64,000 bases of DNA from Glebionis coronaria (Eukaryota; Streptophyta; Magnoliopsida; Asterales; Asteraceae). The translations under genes and the position numbers were made by a program. The notes beneath the pieces are model-generated. The model saw only the letters and a list, made by a program, of their open reading frames with translations, was not told where the DNA came from and did not search any database. The stretch is taken from contig CM046877.1 of the NCBI GenBank assembly GCA_025667525.1, positions 27,742,737 through 27,806,736 on the forward strand, read 5' to 3'. Positions 52,317-64,000 of the stretch are shown in pieces. Position 1 is the stretch's first letter; the number at the start of each line of letters is the position of its first letter.

Positions 52317-53009
52317 TAGCTGTTCTTGGTAGGTTTTTATCAGTTTTTGATCGGGTTTAGTCGCTTTTGACCAATGCTTGCCTGGATAAAAGTACTCCTT
52401 TTTTCAAGCATCCATTTTCTTAGTTGTGGTCTTGAAACGGAGTCATGTATCACATGTTATGACCATTTTATTGCAACCCACATTTTCAGATAATTTCAAT
52501 ATAAATTTGTTTTTGTATGTTAGCGATTGTGTTTGGTAATCTATTTCTTGATAGCTCTCAATATTAATAGAATAAAACATGGAATCAAATATTTCAGAGC
52601 CATATAATACATAAGCAAGTTGATCCTACATGAAATGTCAAAAAATACTTGTCCTTCTTTTGCATATTATTCACCTATGTAGGCTTCCCAAGGTTAAACA
52701 ATATCATTTTTAGGTGAAATAACATGACGTTTTGTTAGAGTACACTCATGTCTTGACCTTTATACTATAATGTGCCGTCGAGATGGTCTTTGTCTACTAC
52801 ATTCACAACTACCTCAAATACTAGCTGACCAACTTTTACACCAATAAAACACAACCAAAACTAAATAGAGCAAACATATAGATGTGTTTTATCCATCAAG
52901 AATCCGGGCAAATACATTATGCCCGGATTCTATGTGGTCTATATGGACTGGAAATAATTTTAGAGGTTTTTTCTTAGGTTTGGATGATTTGAGCCGGTTA
53001 CGGTATTTT
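52317..53009 (+). repeat. Single-copy unit 59 (693 bp)
   Basis: One sub-repeat (52548-52747) with the copy-1 marker CATGG and exit GTACACTCATG. It carries AGGTGAAATAAC like units 55 and 57, which links it to that lineage. Confidence 0.93.
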
Positions 53010-53901
53010 CAGCTGTTCTTGGTAGGTTTTTATCAGTTTTTGATCGGGTTTAGTCGCTTTTGACCAATGCTTGCCTGGATAAAAGTACTCCTTTTTTCAA
53101 GCATCCATTTTCTTAGTTGTGGTCTTGAAACGGAGTCATGTATCACATGTTATGACCATTTTATTGCAACCCACGTTTTCAGATAATTTCAATATAAATT
53201 TGTTTTTGTATGTTAGCGATTGTGTTTGGTAATCTATTTCTTGATAGCTCTCAATTTTAATAGAATAAAACTTGGAATCAAATATTTCAGAGTCATATAA
53301 TACATAAGCAAGTTGATCCTACATGAAATGTCAAAAAATACTTGTCCTTCTTTTGCATATTATTCACCTATGTAGGCTTCCCAAGGTTAAACAATATCAT
53401 TTTTAGGTCAAATAACATGACGTTTTGTTAGAGCACACTCTTGATAGCTCTCAATTTTAATAGAATAAAACTTGGAATCAAATATTTCAGAGTCATATAA
53501 TACATAAGCAAGTTGATCCTACATGAAATGTCAAAAAATACTTGTCCTTCTTTTGCATATTATTCACCTATGTAGGTTCCCAAGGTTAAACAATATCATT
53601 TTTAGGTCAAATAACATGACGTTTTGTTAGAGAACACTCATGCCTTGACCTTTATACTATAATGTGCCGTCGAGATGCTCTTTGTCAACTACATTCACAA
53701 CTACCTCAAATACTAGCTGACCAACTTTTACACCAATAAAACACAACCAAAACTAAATAGAGCAAACATATAGATGTGTTTTATCCATCAAGAATCCGGG
53801 CAAATACATTATGCCCGGATTCTATGTTGTCTATATGGACTGGAAATAATTTTAGAGGTTTTTTCTTAGGTTTGGATGATTTGAGCCGGTTACGGTATTT
53901 T

Positions 53902-54594
53902 CAGCTGTTCTTGGTAGGTTTTTATCAGTTTTTGATCGGGTTTAGTCGCTTTTGACCAATGCTTGCCTGGATAAAAGTACTCCTTTTTTCAAGCATCCAT
54001 TTTCTTAGTTGTGGTCTTGAAACGGAGTCATGTATCACATGTTATGACCATTTTATTGCAACCCACATTTTCAGATAATTTCAATATAAATTTGTTTTTG
54101 TATGTTAGCGATTGTGTTTGGTAATCTATTTCTTGATAGCTCTCAATATTAATAGAATAAAACATGGAATCAAATATTTCAGAGTCATATAATACATAAG
54201 CAAGTTGATCCTACATGAAATGTCAAAAAATACTTGTCCTTCTTTTGCATATTATTCACCTATGTAGGCTTCCCAAGGTTAAACAATATCATTTTTAGGT
54301 CAAATAACATGACGTTTTGTTAGAGTACACTCATGTCTTGACCTTTATACTATAATGTGCCGTCGAGATGGTCTTTGTCTACTACATTCACAACTACCTC
54401 AAATACTAGCTGACCAACTTTTACACCAATAAAACACAACCAAAACTAAATAGAGCAAACATATAGATGTGTTTTATCCATCAAGAATCCGGGCAAATAC
54501 ATTATGCCCGGATTCTATGTGGTCTATATGGACTGGAAATAATTTTAGAGGTTTTTTCTTAGGTTTGGATGATTTGAGCCGGTTACGGTATTTT
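53902..54594 (+). repeat. Single-copy unit 61 (693 bp)
   Basis: One sub-repeat (54133-54332) with the copy-1 marker CATGG. It is the partner of unit 59 but has AGGTCAAATAAC instead of AGGTGAAATAAC. Confidence 0.93.
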
Positions 54595-57500
54595 CAGCTG
54601 TTCTTGGTAGGTTTTTATCAGTTTTTGATCGGGTTTAGTCGCTTTTGACCAATGCTTGCCTGGATAAAAGTACTCCTTTTTTCAAGCATCCATTTTCTTA
54701 GTTGTGGTCTTGAAACGGAGTCATGTATCACATGTTATGACCATTTTATTGCAACCCACGTTTTCAGATAATTTCAATATAAATTTGTTTTTGTATGTTA
54801 GCGATTGTGTTTGGTAATCTATTTCTTGATAGCTCTCAATTTTAATAGAATAAAACTTGGAATCAAATATTTCAGAGTCATATAATACATAAGCAAGTTG
54901 ATCCTACATGAAATGTCAAAAAATACTTGTCCTTCTTTTGCATATTATTCACCTATGTAGGCTTCCCAAGGTTAAACAATATCATTTTTAGGTCAAATAA
55001 CATGACGTTTTGTTAGAGCACACTCTTGATAGCTCTCAATTTTAATAGAATAAAACTTGGAATCAAATATTTCAGAGTCATATAATACATAAGCAAGTTG
55101 ATCCTACATGAAATGTCAAAAAATACTTGTCCTTCTTTTGCATATTATTCACCTATGTAGGTTCCCAAGGTTAAACAATATCATTTTTAGGTCAAATAAC
55201 ATGACGTTTTGTTAGAGAACACTCATGCCTTGACCTTTATACTATAATGTGCCGTCGAGATGCTCTTTGTCTACTACATTCACAACTACCTCAAATACTA
55301 GCTGACCAACTTTTACACCAATAAAACACAACCAAAACTAAATAGAGCAAACATATAGATGTGTTTTATCCATCAAGAATCCGGGCAAATACATTATGCC
55401 CGGATTCTATGTGGTCTATATGGACTGGAAATAATTTTAGAGGTTTTTTCTTAGGTTTGGATGATTTGAGCCGGTTACGGCATTTTTAGCTGTTCTTGGT
55501 AGGTTTTTATCAGTTTTTGATCGGGTTTAGTCGCTTTTGACCAATGCTTGCCTGGATAAAAGTACTCCTTTTTTCAAGCATCCATTTTCTTAGTTGTGGT
55601 CTTGAAACGGAGTCATGTATCACATGTTATGACCATTTTATTGCAACCCACGTTTTCAGATAATTTCAATATAAATTTGTTTTTGTATGTTAGCGATTGT
55701 GTTTGGTAATCTATTTCTTGATAGCTCTCAATTTTAATAGAATAAAACATGGAATCAAATATTTCAGAGTCATATAATACATAAGCAAGTTGATCCTACA
55801 TGAAATGTCAAAAAATACTTGTCCTTCTTTTGCATATTATTCACCTATGTAGGCTTCCCAAGGTTAAACAATATCATTTTTAGGTCAAATAACATGACGT
55901 TTTGTTAGAGCACACTCTTGATATCTCTCAATTTTAATAGAATAAAACTTGGAATCAAATATTTCAGAGTCATATAATACATAAGCAAGTTGATCCTACA
56001 TGAAATGTCAAAAAATACTTGTCCTTCTTTTGCATATTATTCACCTATGTAGGCTTCCCAAGGTTAAACAATATCATTTTTAGGTCAAATAACATGACGT
56101 TTTGTTAGAGCACACTCATGTCTTGACCTTTATACTATAATGTGCCGTCGAGATGCTCTTTGTCTACTACATTCACAACTACCTCAAATACTAGCTGACC
56201 AACTTTTACACCAATAAAACACAACCAAAACTAAACAGAGCAAACATATAGATGTGTTTTATCCATCAAGAATCCGGGCAAATACATTATGCCCGGATTC
56301 TATGTCGTCTATATGGACTGGAAATAATTTTAGAGGTTTTTTCATAGGTTTGGATGATTTGAGCCGGTTACGGCATTTTTAGCTGTTCTTGGTAGGTTTT
56401 TATCAGTTTTTGATCGGGTTTAGTCGCTTTTGACCTATGTTTGCCTGGATAAAAGTACTCCTTTTTTCAAGCATCCATTTTCTTAGTTGTGGTCTTGAAA
56501 CGGAGTCATGTATCACATGTTATGACCATTTTATTGCAACCCACATTTTCAGATAATTTCAATATAAATTTGTTTTTGTATGTTAGCGATTGTGTTTGGT
56601 AATCTATTTCTTGATAGCTCTCAATATTAATAGAATAAAACATGGAATCAAATATTTCAGAGTCATATAATACATAAGCAAGTTGATCCTACATGAAATG
56701 TCAAAAAATACTTGTCATTCTTTTGCATATTATTCACCTATGTAGGCTTCCTAAGGTTAAACAATATCATTTTTAGGTCAAATAACATGACGTTTTGTTA
56801 GAGCACACTCTTGATAGCTCTCAATTTTAATAGAATAAAACTTGGAATCAAATATTTCAGAGTCATATAATACATAAGCAAGTTGATCCTACATGAAATG
56901 TCAAAAAATACTTGTCCTTCTTTTGCATATTATTCACCTATGTAGGCTTCCCAAGGTTAAACAATATCATTTTTAGGTCAAATAACATGACGTTTTGTTA
57001 GAGCACACTCATGTCTTGACCTTTATACTATAATGTGCCGTCGAGATGCTCTTTGTCTACTACATTCACAACTACCTCAAATACTAGCTGACCAACTTTT
57101 ACACCAATAAAACACAACCAAAACTAAACAGAGCAAACATATAGATGTGTTTTATCCATCAAGAATCCGGGCAAATACATTATTCCCAGATTCTATGTGG
57201 TCTATATGGACTGGAAATAATTTTATAGGTTTTTTCTTAGGTTTGGATGATTTGAGCCGGTTACGGTATTTTTAGCTGTTCTTGGTAGGTTTTTATCAGT
57301 TTTTGATCGGGTTTAGTCGCTTTTGACCAATGCTTGCCTGGATAAAAGTACTCCTTTTTTCAAGCATCCATTTTCTTAGTTGTGGTCTTGAAACGGAGTC
57401 ATGTATCACATGTTATGACCATTTTATTGCAACCCACATTTTCAGATAATTTCAATATAAATTTGTTTTTGTATGTTAGCGATTGTATTTGGTAATCTAT

Positions 57501-58165
57501 TTCTTGATAGCTCTCAATTTTAATAGAATAAAACATGGAATCAAATATTTCAGAGTCATATAATACATAAGCAAGTTGATCCTACATGAAATGTCAAAAA
57601 ATACTTGTCCTTCTTTTGCATATTATTCACCTATGTAGGCTTCCCAAGGTTAAACAATATCATTTTTAGGTCAAATAACATGACGTTTTGTTAGAGCACA
57701 CTCTTGATAGCTCTCAATTTTAATAGAATAAAACTTGGAATCAAATATTTCAGAGTCATATAATACATAAGCAAGTTGATCCTACATGAAATGTCAAAAA
57801 ATACTTGTCCTTCTTTTGCATATTATTCACCTATGTAGGTTTCCCAAGGTTAAACAATATCATTTTTAGGTCAAATAACATGACGTTTTGTTAGAGCACA
57901 CTCATGTCTTGACCTTTATACTATAATGTGTCGTCGAGATGCTCTTTGTCTACTACATTCACAACTACCTCAAATACTAGCTGACCAACTTTTACACCAA
58001 TAAAACACAACCAAAACTAAACAGAGCAAACATAAAGATGTGTTTTATCCATCACGAATCCGGGCAAATACATTATGCCCGGATTCTATGTGGTCTATAT
58101 GGAATGGAAATAATTTTAGAGGTTTTTTCTTAGGTTTGGATGATTTGAGCCGGTTACGGCATTTT

Positions 58166-59257
58166 TAGCTGTTCTTGGTAGGTTTTTATCAGTTTTTGAT
58201 CGGGTTTAGTCGCTTTTGACCAATGCTTGCCTGGATAAAAGTACTCCTTTTTTCAAGCATCCATTTTCTTAGTTGTGGTCTTGAAACGGAGTCATGTATC
58301 ACATGTTATGACCATTTTATTGCAACCCACATTTTCAGATAATTTCAATATAAATTTGTTTTTGTATGTTAGCGATTGTGTTTGGTAATCTATTTCTTGA
58401 TAGCTCTCAATTTTAATAGAATAAAACATGGAATCAAATATTTCAGAGTCATATAATACATAAGCAAGTTGATCCTACATGAAATGTCAAAAAATACTTG
58501 TCCTTCTTTTGCATATTATTCACCTATGTAGGCTTCCCAAGGTTAAACAATATCATTTTTAGGTCAAATAACATGACGTTTTGTTAGAGCACACTCTTGA
58601 TAGCTCTCAATTTTAATAGAATAAAACTTGGAATCAAATATTTCAGAGTCATATAATACATAAGCAAGTTGATCCTACATGAAATGTCAAAAAATACTTG
58701 TCCTTCTTTTGCATATTATTCACCTATGTAGGCTTCCCAAGGTTAAACAATATCTTTTTTAGGTCAAATAACATGACGTTTTGTTAGAGCACACTCTTGA
58801 TAGCTCTCAATTTTAATAGAATAAAACTTGGAATCAAATATTTCAGAGTCATATAATACATAAGCAAGTTGATCCTACATGAAATGTCAAAAAATACTTG
58901 TCCTTCTTTTGCATATTATTCACCTATGTAGGTTCCCAAGGTTAAACAATATCATTTTTAGGTCAAATAACATGACGTTTTGTTAGAGCACACTCAAGCC
59001 TTGACCTTTATACTATAATGTGCCGTCGAGATGCTCTTTGTCTACTACATTCACAACTACCTCAAATACTAGCTGACCAACTTTTACACCAATAAAACAC
59101 AACCAAAACTAAATAGAGCAAACATATAGATGTGTTTTATCAATCAAGAATCCGGGCAAATACATTATGCCCAGATTCTATGTGGTCTATATGGACTGGA
59201 AATAATTTTAGAGGTTTTTTCTTAGGTTTGGATGATTTGAGCCGGTTACGGCATTTT
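58166..59257 (+). repeat. Three-copy unit 66 (1092 bp)
   Basis: Sub-repeats lie at 58397-58596, 58597-58796 and 58797-58995. The third is 199 bp because of GTAGGTTCCC, the mark of units 60 and 62, so the additional copy may derive from that lineage. It exits through ACTCAAGCCTTGACC. Confidence 0.92.
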
Positions 59258-60149
59258 TAGCTGTTCTTGGTAGGTTTTTATCAGTTTTTGATCGGGTTTA
59301 GTCGCTTTTGACCAATGCTTGCCTGGATAAAAGTACTCCTTTTTTCAAGCATCCATTTTCTTAGTTGTGGTCTTGAAACGGAGTCATGTATCACATGTTA
59401 TGACCATTTTATTGCAACCCACGTTTTTAGATAATTTCAATATAAATTTGTTTTTGTATGTTAGCGATTGTGTTTGGTAATCTATTTCTTGATAGCTCTC
59501 AATTTTAATAGAATAAAACATGGAATCAAATATTTCAGAGTCATATAATACATAAGCAAGTTGATCCTACATGAAATGTCAAAAATACTTGTCCTTCTTT
59601 TGCATATTATTCACCTATGTAGGCTTCCCAAGGTTAAAAAATATCATTTTTAGGTCAAATAACATGACGTTTTGTTAGAGCACACTCTTGATAGCTATCA
59701 ATTTTAATAGAATAAAACTTGGAATCAAATATTTCAGAGTCATATAATACATAAGCAAGTTGATCCTACATGAAATGTCAAAAAATACTTGTCCTTCTTT
59801 TGCATATTATTCACCTATGTAGGCTTCCCAAGGTTAAACAATATCATTTTTAGGTCAAATAACATGACGTTTTGTTAGAGCACACTCATGTCTTGACCTT
59901 TATACTATATTGTGCCGTCGAGATGCTCTTTGTCTACTACATTCACAACTACCTCAAATACTAGCTGACCAACTTTTACACCAATAAAACACAACCAAAA
60001 CTAAATAGAGCAAACATATAGATGTGTTTTATCCATCAAGAATCCGGGCAAATACATTATGCCCAGATTCTATGTGGTCTATATGGACTGGAAATAATTT
60101 TAGAGGTTTTTTCTTAGGTTTGGATGATTTGAGCCGGTTACGGCATTTT

Positions 60150-63100
60150 TAGATGTTCTTGGTAGGTTTTTATCAGTTTTTGATCGGGTTTAGTCGCTTT
60201 TGACCAATGCTTGCCTGGATAAAAGTACTCCTTTTTTCAAGCATCCATTTTCTTAGTTGTGGTCTTGAAACGGAGTCATGTATCACATGTTATGACCATT
60301 TTATTGCAACCCACATTTTCAGATAATTTCAATATAAATATGTTTTTGTATGTTAGCGATTGTGTTTGGTAATCTATTTCTTGATAGCTCTCAATTTTAA
60401 TAGAATAAAACATGGAATCAAATATTTCAGAGTCATATAATACATAAGCAAGTGGATCCTACATGAAATGTCAAAAATACTTGTCCTTCTTTTGCATATT
60501 ATTCACCTATGTAGGCTTCCCAAGGTTAAACAATATCATTTTTAGGTCAAATAACATGACGTTTTGTTAGAGCACACTCTTGATAGCTCTCAATTTTAAT
60601 AGAATAAAACTTGGAATCAAATATTTCAGAGTCATATAATACATAAGCAAGTTGATCCTACATGAAATGTCAAAAAATACTTGTCCTTCTTTTGCATATT
60701 ATTCACCTATGTAGGCTTCCCAAGGTTAAACAATATCATTTTTAGGTCAAATAACATGACGTTTTGTTAGAGCACACTCATATCTTGACCTTTATACTAT
60801 ATTGTGCCGTCGAGATGCTCTTTGTCTACTACATTCACAACTACCTCAAATACTAGCTGACCAACTTTTACACCAATAAAACACAACCAAAACTAAATAG
60901 AGCAAACATATAGATGTGTTTTATCCATCAAGAATCCGGGCAAATACATTATGCCCAGATTCTATGTGGTCTATATGGACTGGAAATAATTTTAGAGGTT
61001 TTTTCGTAGGTTTGGATGATTTGAGCCGGTTACGGCATTTTTAGCTGTTCTTGGTAGGTTTTTATCAGTTTTTGATCGGGTTTAGTCGCTTTTGACCAAT
61101 GCTTGCCTGGATAAAAGTACTCCTTTTCTCAAGCATCCATTTTCTTAGTTGTGGTCTTGAAACGGAGTCATGTATCACATGTTATGACCATTTTATTGCA
61201 ACCCACGTTTTCAGATAATTTCAATATAAATTTGTTTTTGTATGTTAGCGATTGTGTTTGGTAATCTATTTCTTGATAGCTCTCAATTTTAATAGAATAA
61301 AACATGGAATCAAATATTTCAGAGTCATATAATACATAAGCAAGTTGATCCTACATGAAATGTCAAAAATACTTGTCCTTCTTTTGCATATTATTCACCT
61401 ATGTAGGCTTCCCAAGGTTAAACAATATCATTTTTAGGTCAAATAACATGACATTTTGTTAGAGCACACTCTTGATAGCTATCAATTTTAATAGAATAAA
61501 ACTTGGAATCAAATATTTCAGAGTCATATAATACATAAGCAAGTTGATCCTACATGAAATGTCAAAAAATACTTGTCCTTCTTTTGCATATTATTCACCT
61601 ATGTAGGCTTCCCAAGGTTAAACAATATCATTTTTAGGTCAAATAACATGACGTTTTGTTAGAGCACACTCATGTCTTGACCTTTATACTATATTGTGCC
61701 GTCGAGATGCTCTTTGTCTACTACATTCACAACTACCTCAAATACTAGCTGACCAACTTTTACACCAATAAAACACAACCAAAACTAAATAGAGCAAACA
61801 TATAGATGTGTTTTATCCATCAAGAATCCAGGCAAATACATTATGCCCAGATTCTATGTGGTCTATATGGACTAGAAATAATTTTAGAGGTTTTTTCTTA
61901 GGTTTGGATGATTTGAGCCGGTTACGGCATTTTTAGATGTTCTTGGTAGGTTTTTATCAGTTTTTGATCGGGTTTAGTCGCTTTTGACCAATGCTTGCCT
62001 GGATAAAAGTACTCCTTTTTTCAAGCATCCATTTTCTTAGTTGTGGTCTTGAAACGGAGTCATGTATCACATGTTATGACCATTTTATTGCAACCCACAT
62101 TTTCAGATAATTTCAATATAAATATGTTTTTGTATGTTAGCGGTTGTGTTTGGTAATCTATTTCTTGATAGCTCTCAATTTTAATAGAATAAAACATGGA
62201 ATCAAATATTTCAGAGTCATATAATACATAAGCAAGTGGATCCTACATGAAATGTCAAAAATACTTGTCCTTCTTTTGCATATTATTCACCTATGTAGGC
62301 TTCCCAAGGTTAAACAATATCATTTTTAGGTCAAATAACATGACGTTTTGTTAGAGCACACTCTTGATAGCTCTCAATTTTAATAGAATAAAACTTGGAA
62401 TCAAATATTTCAGAGTCATATAATACATAAGCAAGTTGATCCTACATGAAATGTCAAAAAATACTTGTCCTTCTTTTGCATATTATTCACCTATGTAGGC
62501 TTCCCAAGGTTAAACAATATCATTTTTAGGTCAAATAACATGACGTTTTGTTAGAGCACACTCATATCTTGACCTTTATACTATATTGTGCCGTCGAGAT
62601 GCTCTTTGTCTACTACATTCACAACTACCTCAAATACTAGCTGACCAACTTTTACACCAATAAAACACAACCAAAACTAAATAGAGCAAACATGTAGATG
62701 TGTTTTATCCATCAAGAATCCGGGCAAATACATTATGCCCAGATTCTATGTGGTCTATATGGACTGGAAATAATTTTAGAGGTTTTTTCGTAGGTTTGGA
62801 TGATTTGAGCCGGTTACGGCATTTTTAGCTGTTCTTGGTAGGTTTTTATCAGTTTTTGATCGGGTTTAGTCGCTTTTGACCAATGCTTGCCTGGATAAAA
62901 GTACTCCTTTTCTCAAGCATCCATTTTCTTAGTTGTGGTCTTGAAACGGAGTCATGTATCACATGTTATGACCATTTTATTGCAACCCACGTTTTCAGAT
63001 AATTTCAATATAAATTTGTTTTTGTATGTTAGCGATTGTGTTTGGTAATCTATTTCTTGATAGCTCTCAATTTTAATAGAATAAAACATGGAATCAAATA

Positions 63101-63717
63101 TTTCAGAGTCATATAATACATAAGCAAGTTGATCCTACATGAAATGTCAAAAATACTTGTCCTTCTTTTGCATATTATTCACCTATGTAGGCTTCCCAAG
63201 GTTAAACAATATCATTTTTAGGTCAAATAACATGACATTTTGTTAGAGCACACTCTTGATAGCTCTCAATTTTAATAGAATAAAACTTGGAATCAAATAT
63301 TTCAGAGTCATATAATACATAAGCAAGTTGATCCTACATGAAATGTCAAAAAATACTTGTCCTTCTTTTGCATATTATTCACCTATGTAGGCTTCCCAAG
63401 GTTAAACAATATCATTTTTAGGTCAAATAACATGACGTTTTGTTAGAGCACACTCATGTCTTGACCTTTATACTATATTGTGCCGTCGAGATGCTCTTTG
63501 TCTACTACATTCACAACTACCTCAAATACTAGCTGACCAACTTTTACACCAATAAAACACAACCAAAACTAAATAGAGCAAACATATAGATGTGTTTTAT
63601 CCATCAAGAATCCGGGCAAATACATTATGCCCAGATTCTATGTGGTCTATATGGACTGGAAATAATTTTAGAGGTTTTTTCTTAGGTTTGGATGATTTGA
63701 GCCGGTTACAGCATTTT
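60150..63717 (+). repeat. Higher-order repeat: dimer 68-69 duplicated as 70-71 (1784 bp each)
   Basis: Units 68 and 70 share TTTAGATGTTC, AAATATGTTTTT, CAAGTGGATCC, CATATCTTGACC and TTTTTTCGTAGG. Units 69 and 71 share CCTTTTCTCAAG and ATGACATTTTG. Both pairs are 1784 bp apart. Units 67-71 all have a 5-A run (TCAAAAATAC) in copy 1 and CTATATTGTGCC in R, so they form one lineage. Confidence 0.88.
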
Positions 63718-64000
63718 TAGCTGTTCTTGGTAGGTTTTTATCAGTTTTTGATCGGGTTTAGTCACTTTTGACCAATGCTTGCCTGGATAAAAGTACTCCT
63801 TTTTTCAAGCATCCATTTTCTTAGTTGTGGTCTTGAAACGGAGTCATGTATCACATGTTATGACCATTTTATTGCAACCCACATTTTCAGATAATTTCAA
63901 TATAAATTTGTTTTTGTATGTTAGCGATTGTGTTTGGTAATCTATTTCTTGATAGCTCTCAATTTTAATAGAATAAAACATGGAATCAAATATTTCAGAG
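63718..64000 (+). repeat. Partial unit 72 at the right window edge
   Basis: It contains module L and the first part of sub-repeat copy 1, cut by the window edge. It has CACATTTTC and the standard CATGG, with TAGTCACTTTT as a private change. The array evidently continues beyond the window. Confidence 0.97.

Larger units (their letters stand above)
52317..55486 (+). repeat. Higher-order repeat: 1585-bp dimer (one-copy plus two-copy unit) 59-60 duplicated as 61-62
   Basis: Units 59 (52317) and 61 (53902) are 693-bp single-copy units sharing GATGGTCTTTG. Units 60 (53010) and 62 (54595) are 892-bp units in which both sub-repeats have CTTGG, sharing GTAGGTTCCC (a one-base loss) and GAACACTCATGCC. 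The offset is 1585 bp for both pairs. Confidence 0.88.
1..64000 (+). repeat. Satellite DNA array, ~893-bp unit, 71 full units plus one partial
   Basis: The window is a gapless head-to-tail array. Phasing on the recurring word TAGCTGTTCTTGG (or its AAGC/CAGC/TAGATG variants) gives unit starts at 1, 893, 1784, 2678, 3571, 4464, 5357, 6249, 7342, 8434, 9327, 10220, 11312, 12186, 13079, 13972, 14664, 15544, 16437, 17130, 18011, 18903, 19796, 20689, 21570, 22463, 23344, 24225, 25118, 26011, 26906, 28001, 28896, 29791, 30886, 31781, 32676, 33569, 34462, 35355, 36248, 37141, 38034, 38927, 39820, 40713, 41606, 42499, 43394, 44287, 45177, 46070, 46962, 47855, 48747, 49640, 50532, 51425, 52317, 53010, 53902, 54595, 55487, 56380, 57273, 58166, 59258, 60150, 61042, 61934, 62826 and 63718. 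Units differ by scattered substitutions, 1-3 bp indels, two larger deletions and sub-repeat copy number. No unit is inverted and no foreign sequence interrupts the array. The phase is arbitrary because both edges of the window lie inside the array. Family not recognised. Confidence 0.99.

Noticed and set aside
1..64000. CRISPR array
   Set aside because: The units are about 893 bp with no unique spacers; repeat and intervening sequence are equally conserved and there are no cas genes.
1..64000. Tandem rDNA or 5S array
   Set aside because: The period could fit a 5S-type unit, but I see no 5S rRNA gene, no Pol III box pattern and no rRNA-like GC-rich core.
1..64000. CENP-B box or telomeric repeats identifying the location
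   Set aside because: I found no TTCG-N4-A-N2-CGGG match in the units and no tandem TTTAGGG or TTAGGG. Single TTTTTAGG words are isolated.
1..64000. LTR retrotransposon or other transposon nested in the array
   Set aside because: No inverted or long direct terminal repeats, target-site duplications, primer-binding sites or polymerase frames interrupt the unit pattern; every base I followed belongs to a unit.

Overview
The whole 64 kb window is one uninterrupted tandem array of an AT-rich satellite with a unit of about 893 bp. All units face the same way. I count 71 complete units plus a partial 72nd at the right edge. Neither array boundary is in the window. I see no functional protein gene, tRNA, rRNA, CRISPR array, transposon or retroelement with recognisable ends, telomere repeat or unique-sequence island. 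This points to eukaryotic heterochromatin (centromeric, pericentromeric, subtelomeric or knob-like). A plant is my best guess from the style of the repeat, but I do not recognise the satellite family and nothing in the sequence proves the taxon.

Each standard unit has four modules: L (about 231 bp), two head-to-tail copies of a 200-bp sub-repeat (copy 1 carries CATGG and copy 2 carries CTTGG at the same site), and R (about 262 bp). R contains a 31-bp hairpin with a 10-bp stem. Unit length is quantised by the number of 200-bp sub-repeats: one copy (692-693 bp, 4 units), two copies (about 893 bp, 61 units, six of which are shortened to 874-881 bp by small deletions) and three copies (1092-1095 bp, 6 units).

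Above the unit level, private variants show serial local block duplications (higher-order repeats). Numbering units from the left: 3=4, 9-11=12-14, 15-17=18-20, 24-25=27-28, 30-31=33-34, 37-41=42-46, 47=48, 51-52=53-54, 55-56=57-58, 59-60=61-62 and 68-69=70-71. The repeating block changes from three units on the left, to five in the middle, to two on the right. Unit 23 is a readable crossover product of a unit-15-like and a unit-16-like parent. Several left-end variants vanish after about 19.8 kb, so the array is a patchwork of local expansions.

The best candidates for something overlooked are the conserved hairpin, whose paired positions change together in some units; the 200-bp sub-repeat that switches copy number between TCTTGA microhomologies; and the mapped recombination junction. 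A 79-codon minus-strand reading frame is open in only four units and broken by a stop, a frameshift or both elsewhere, so I do not treat it as a gene.
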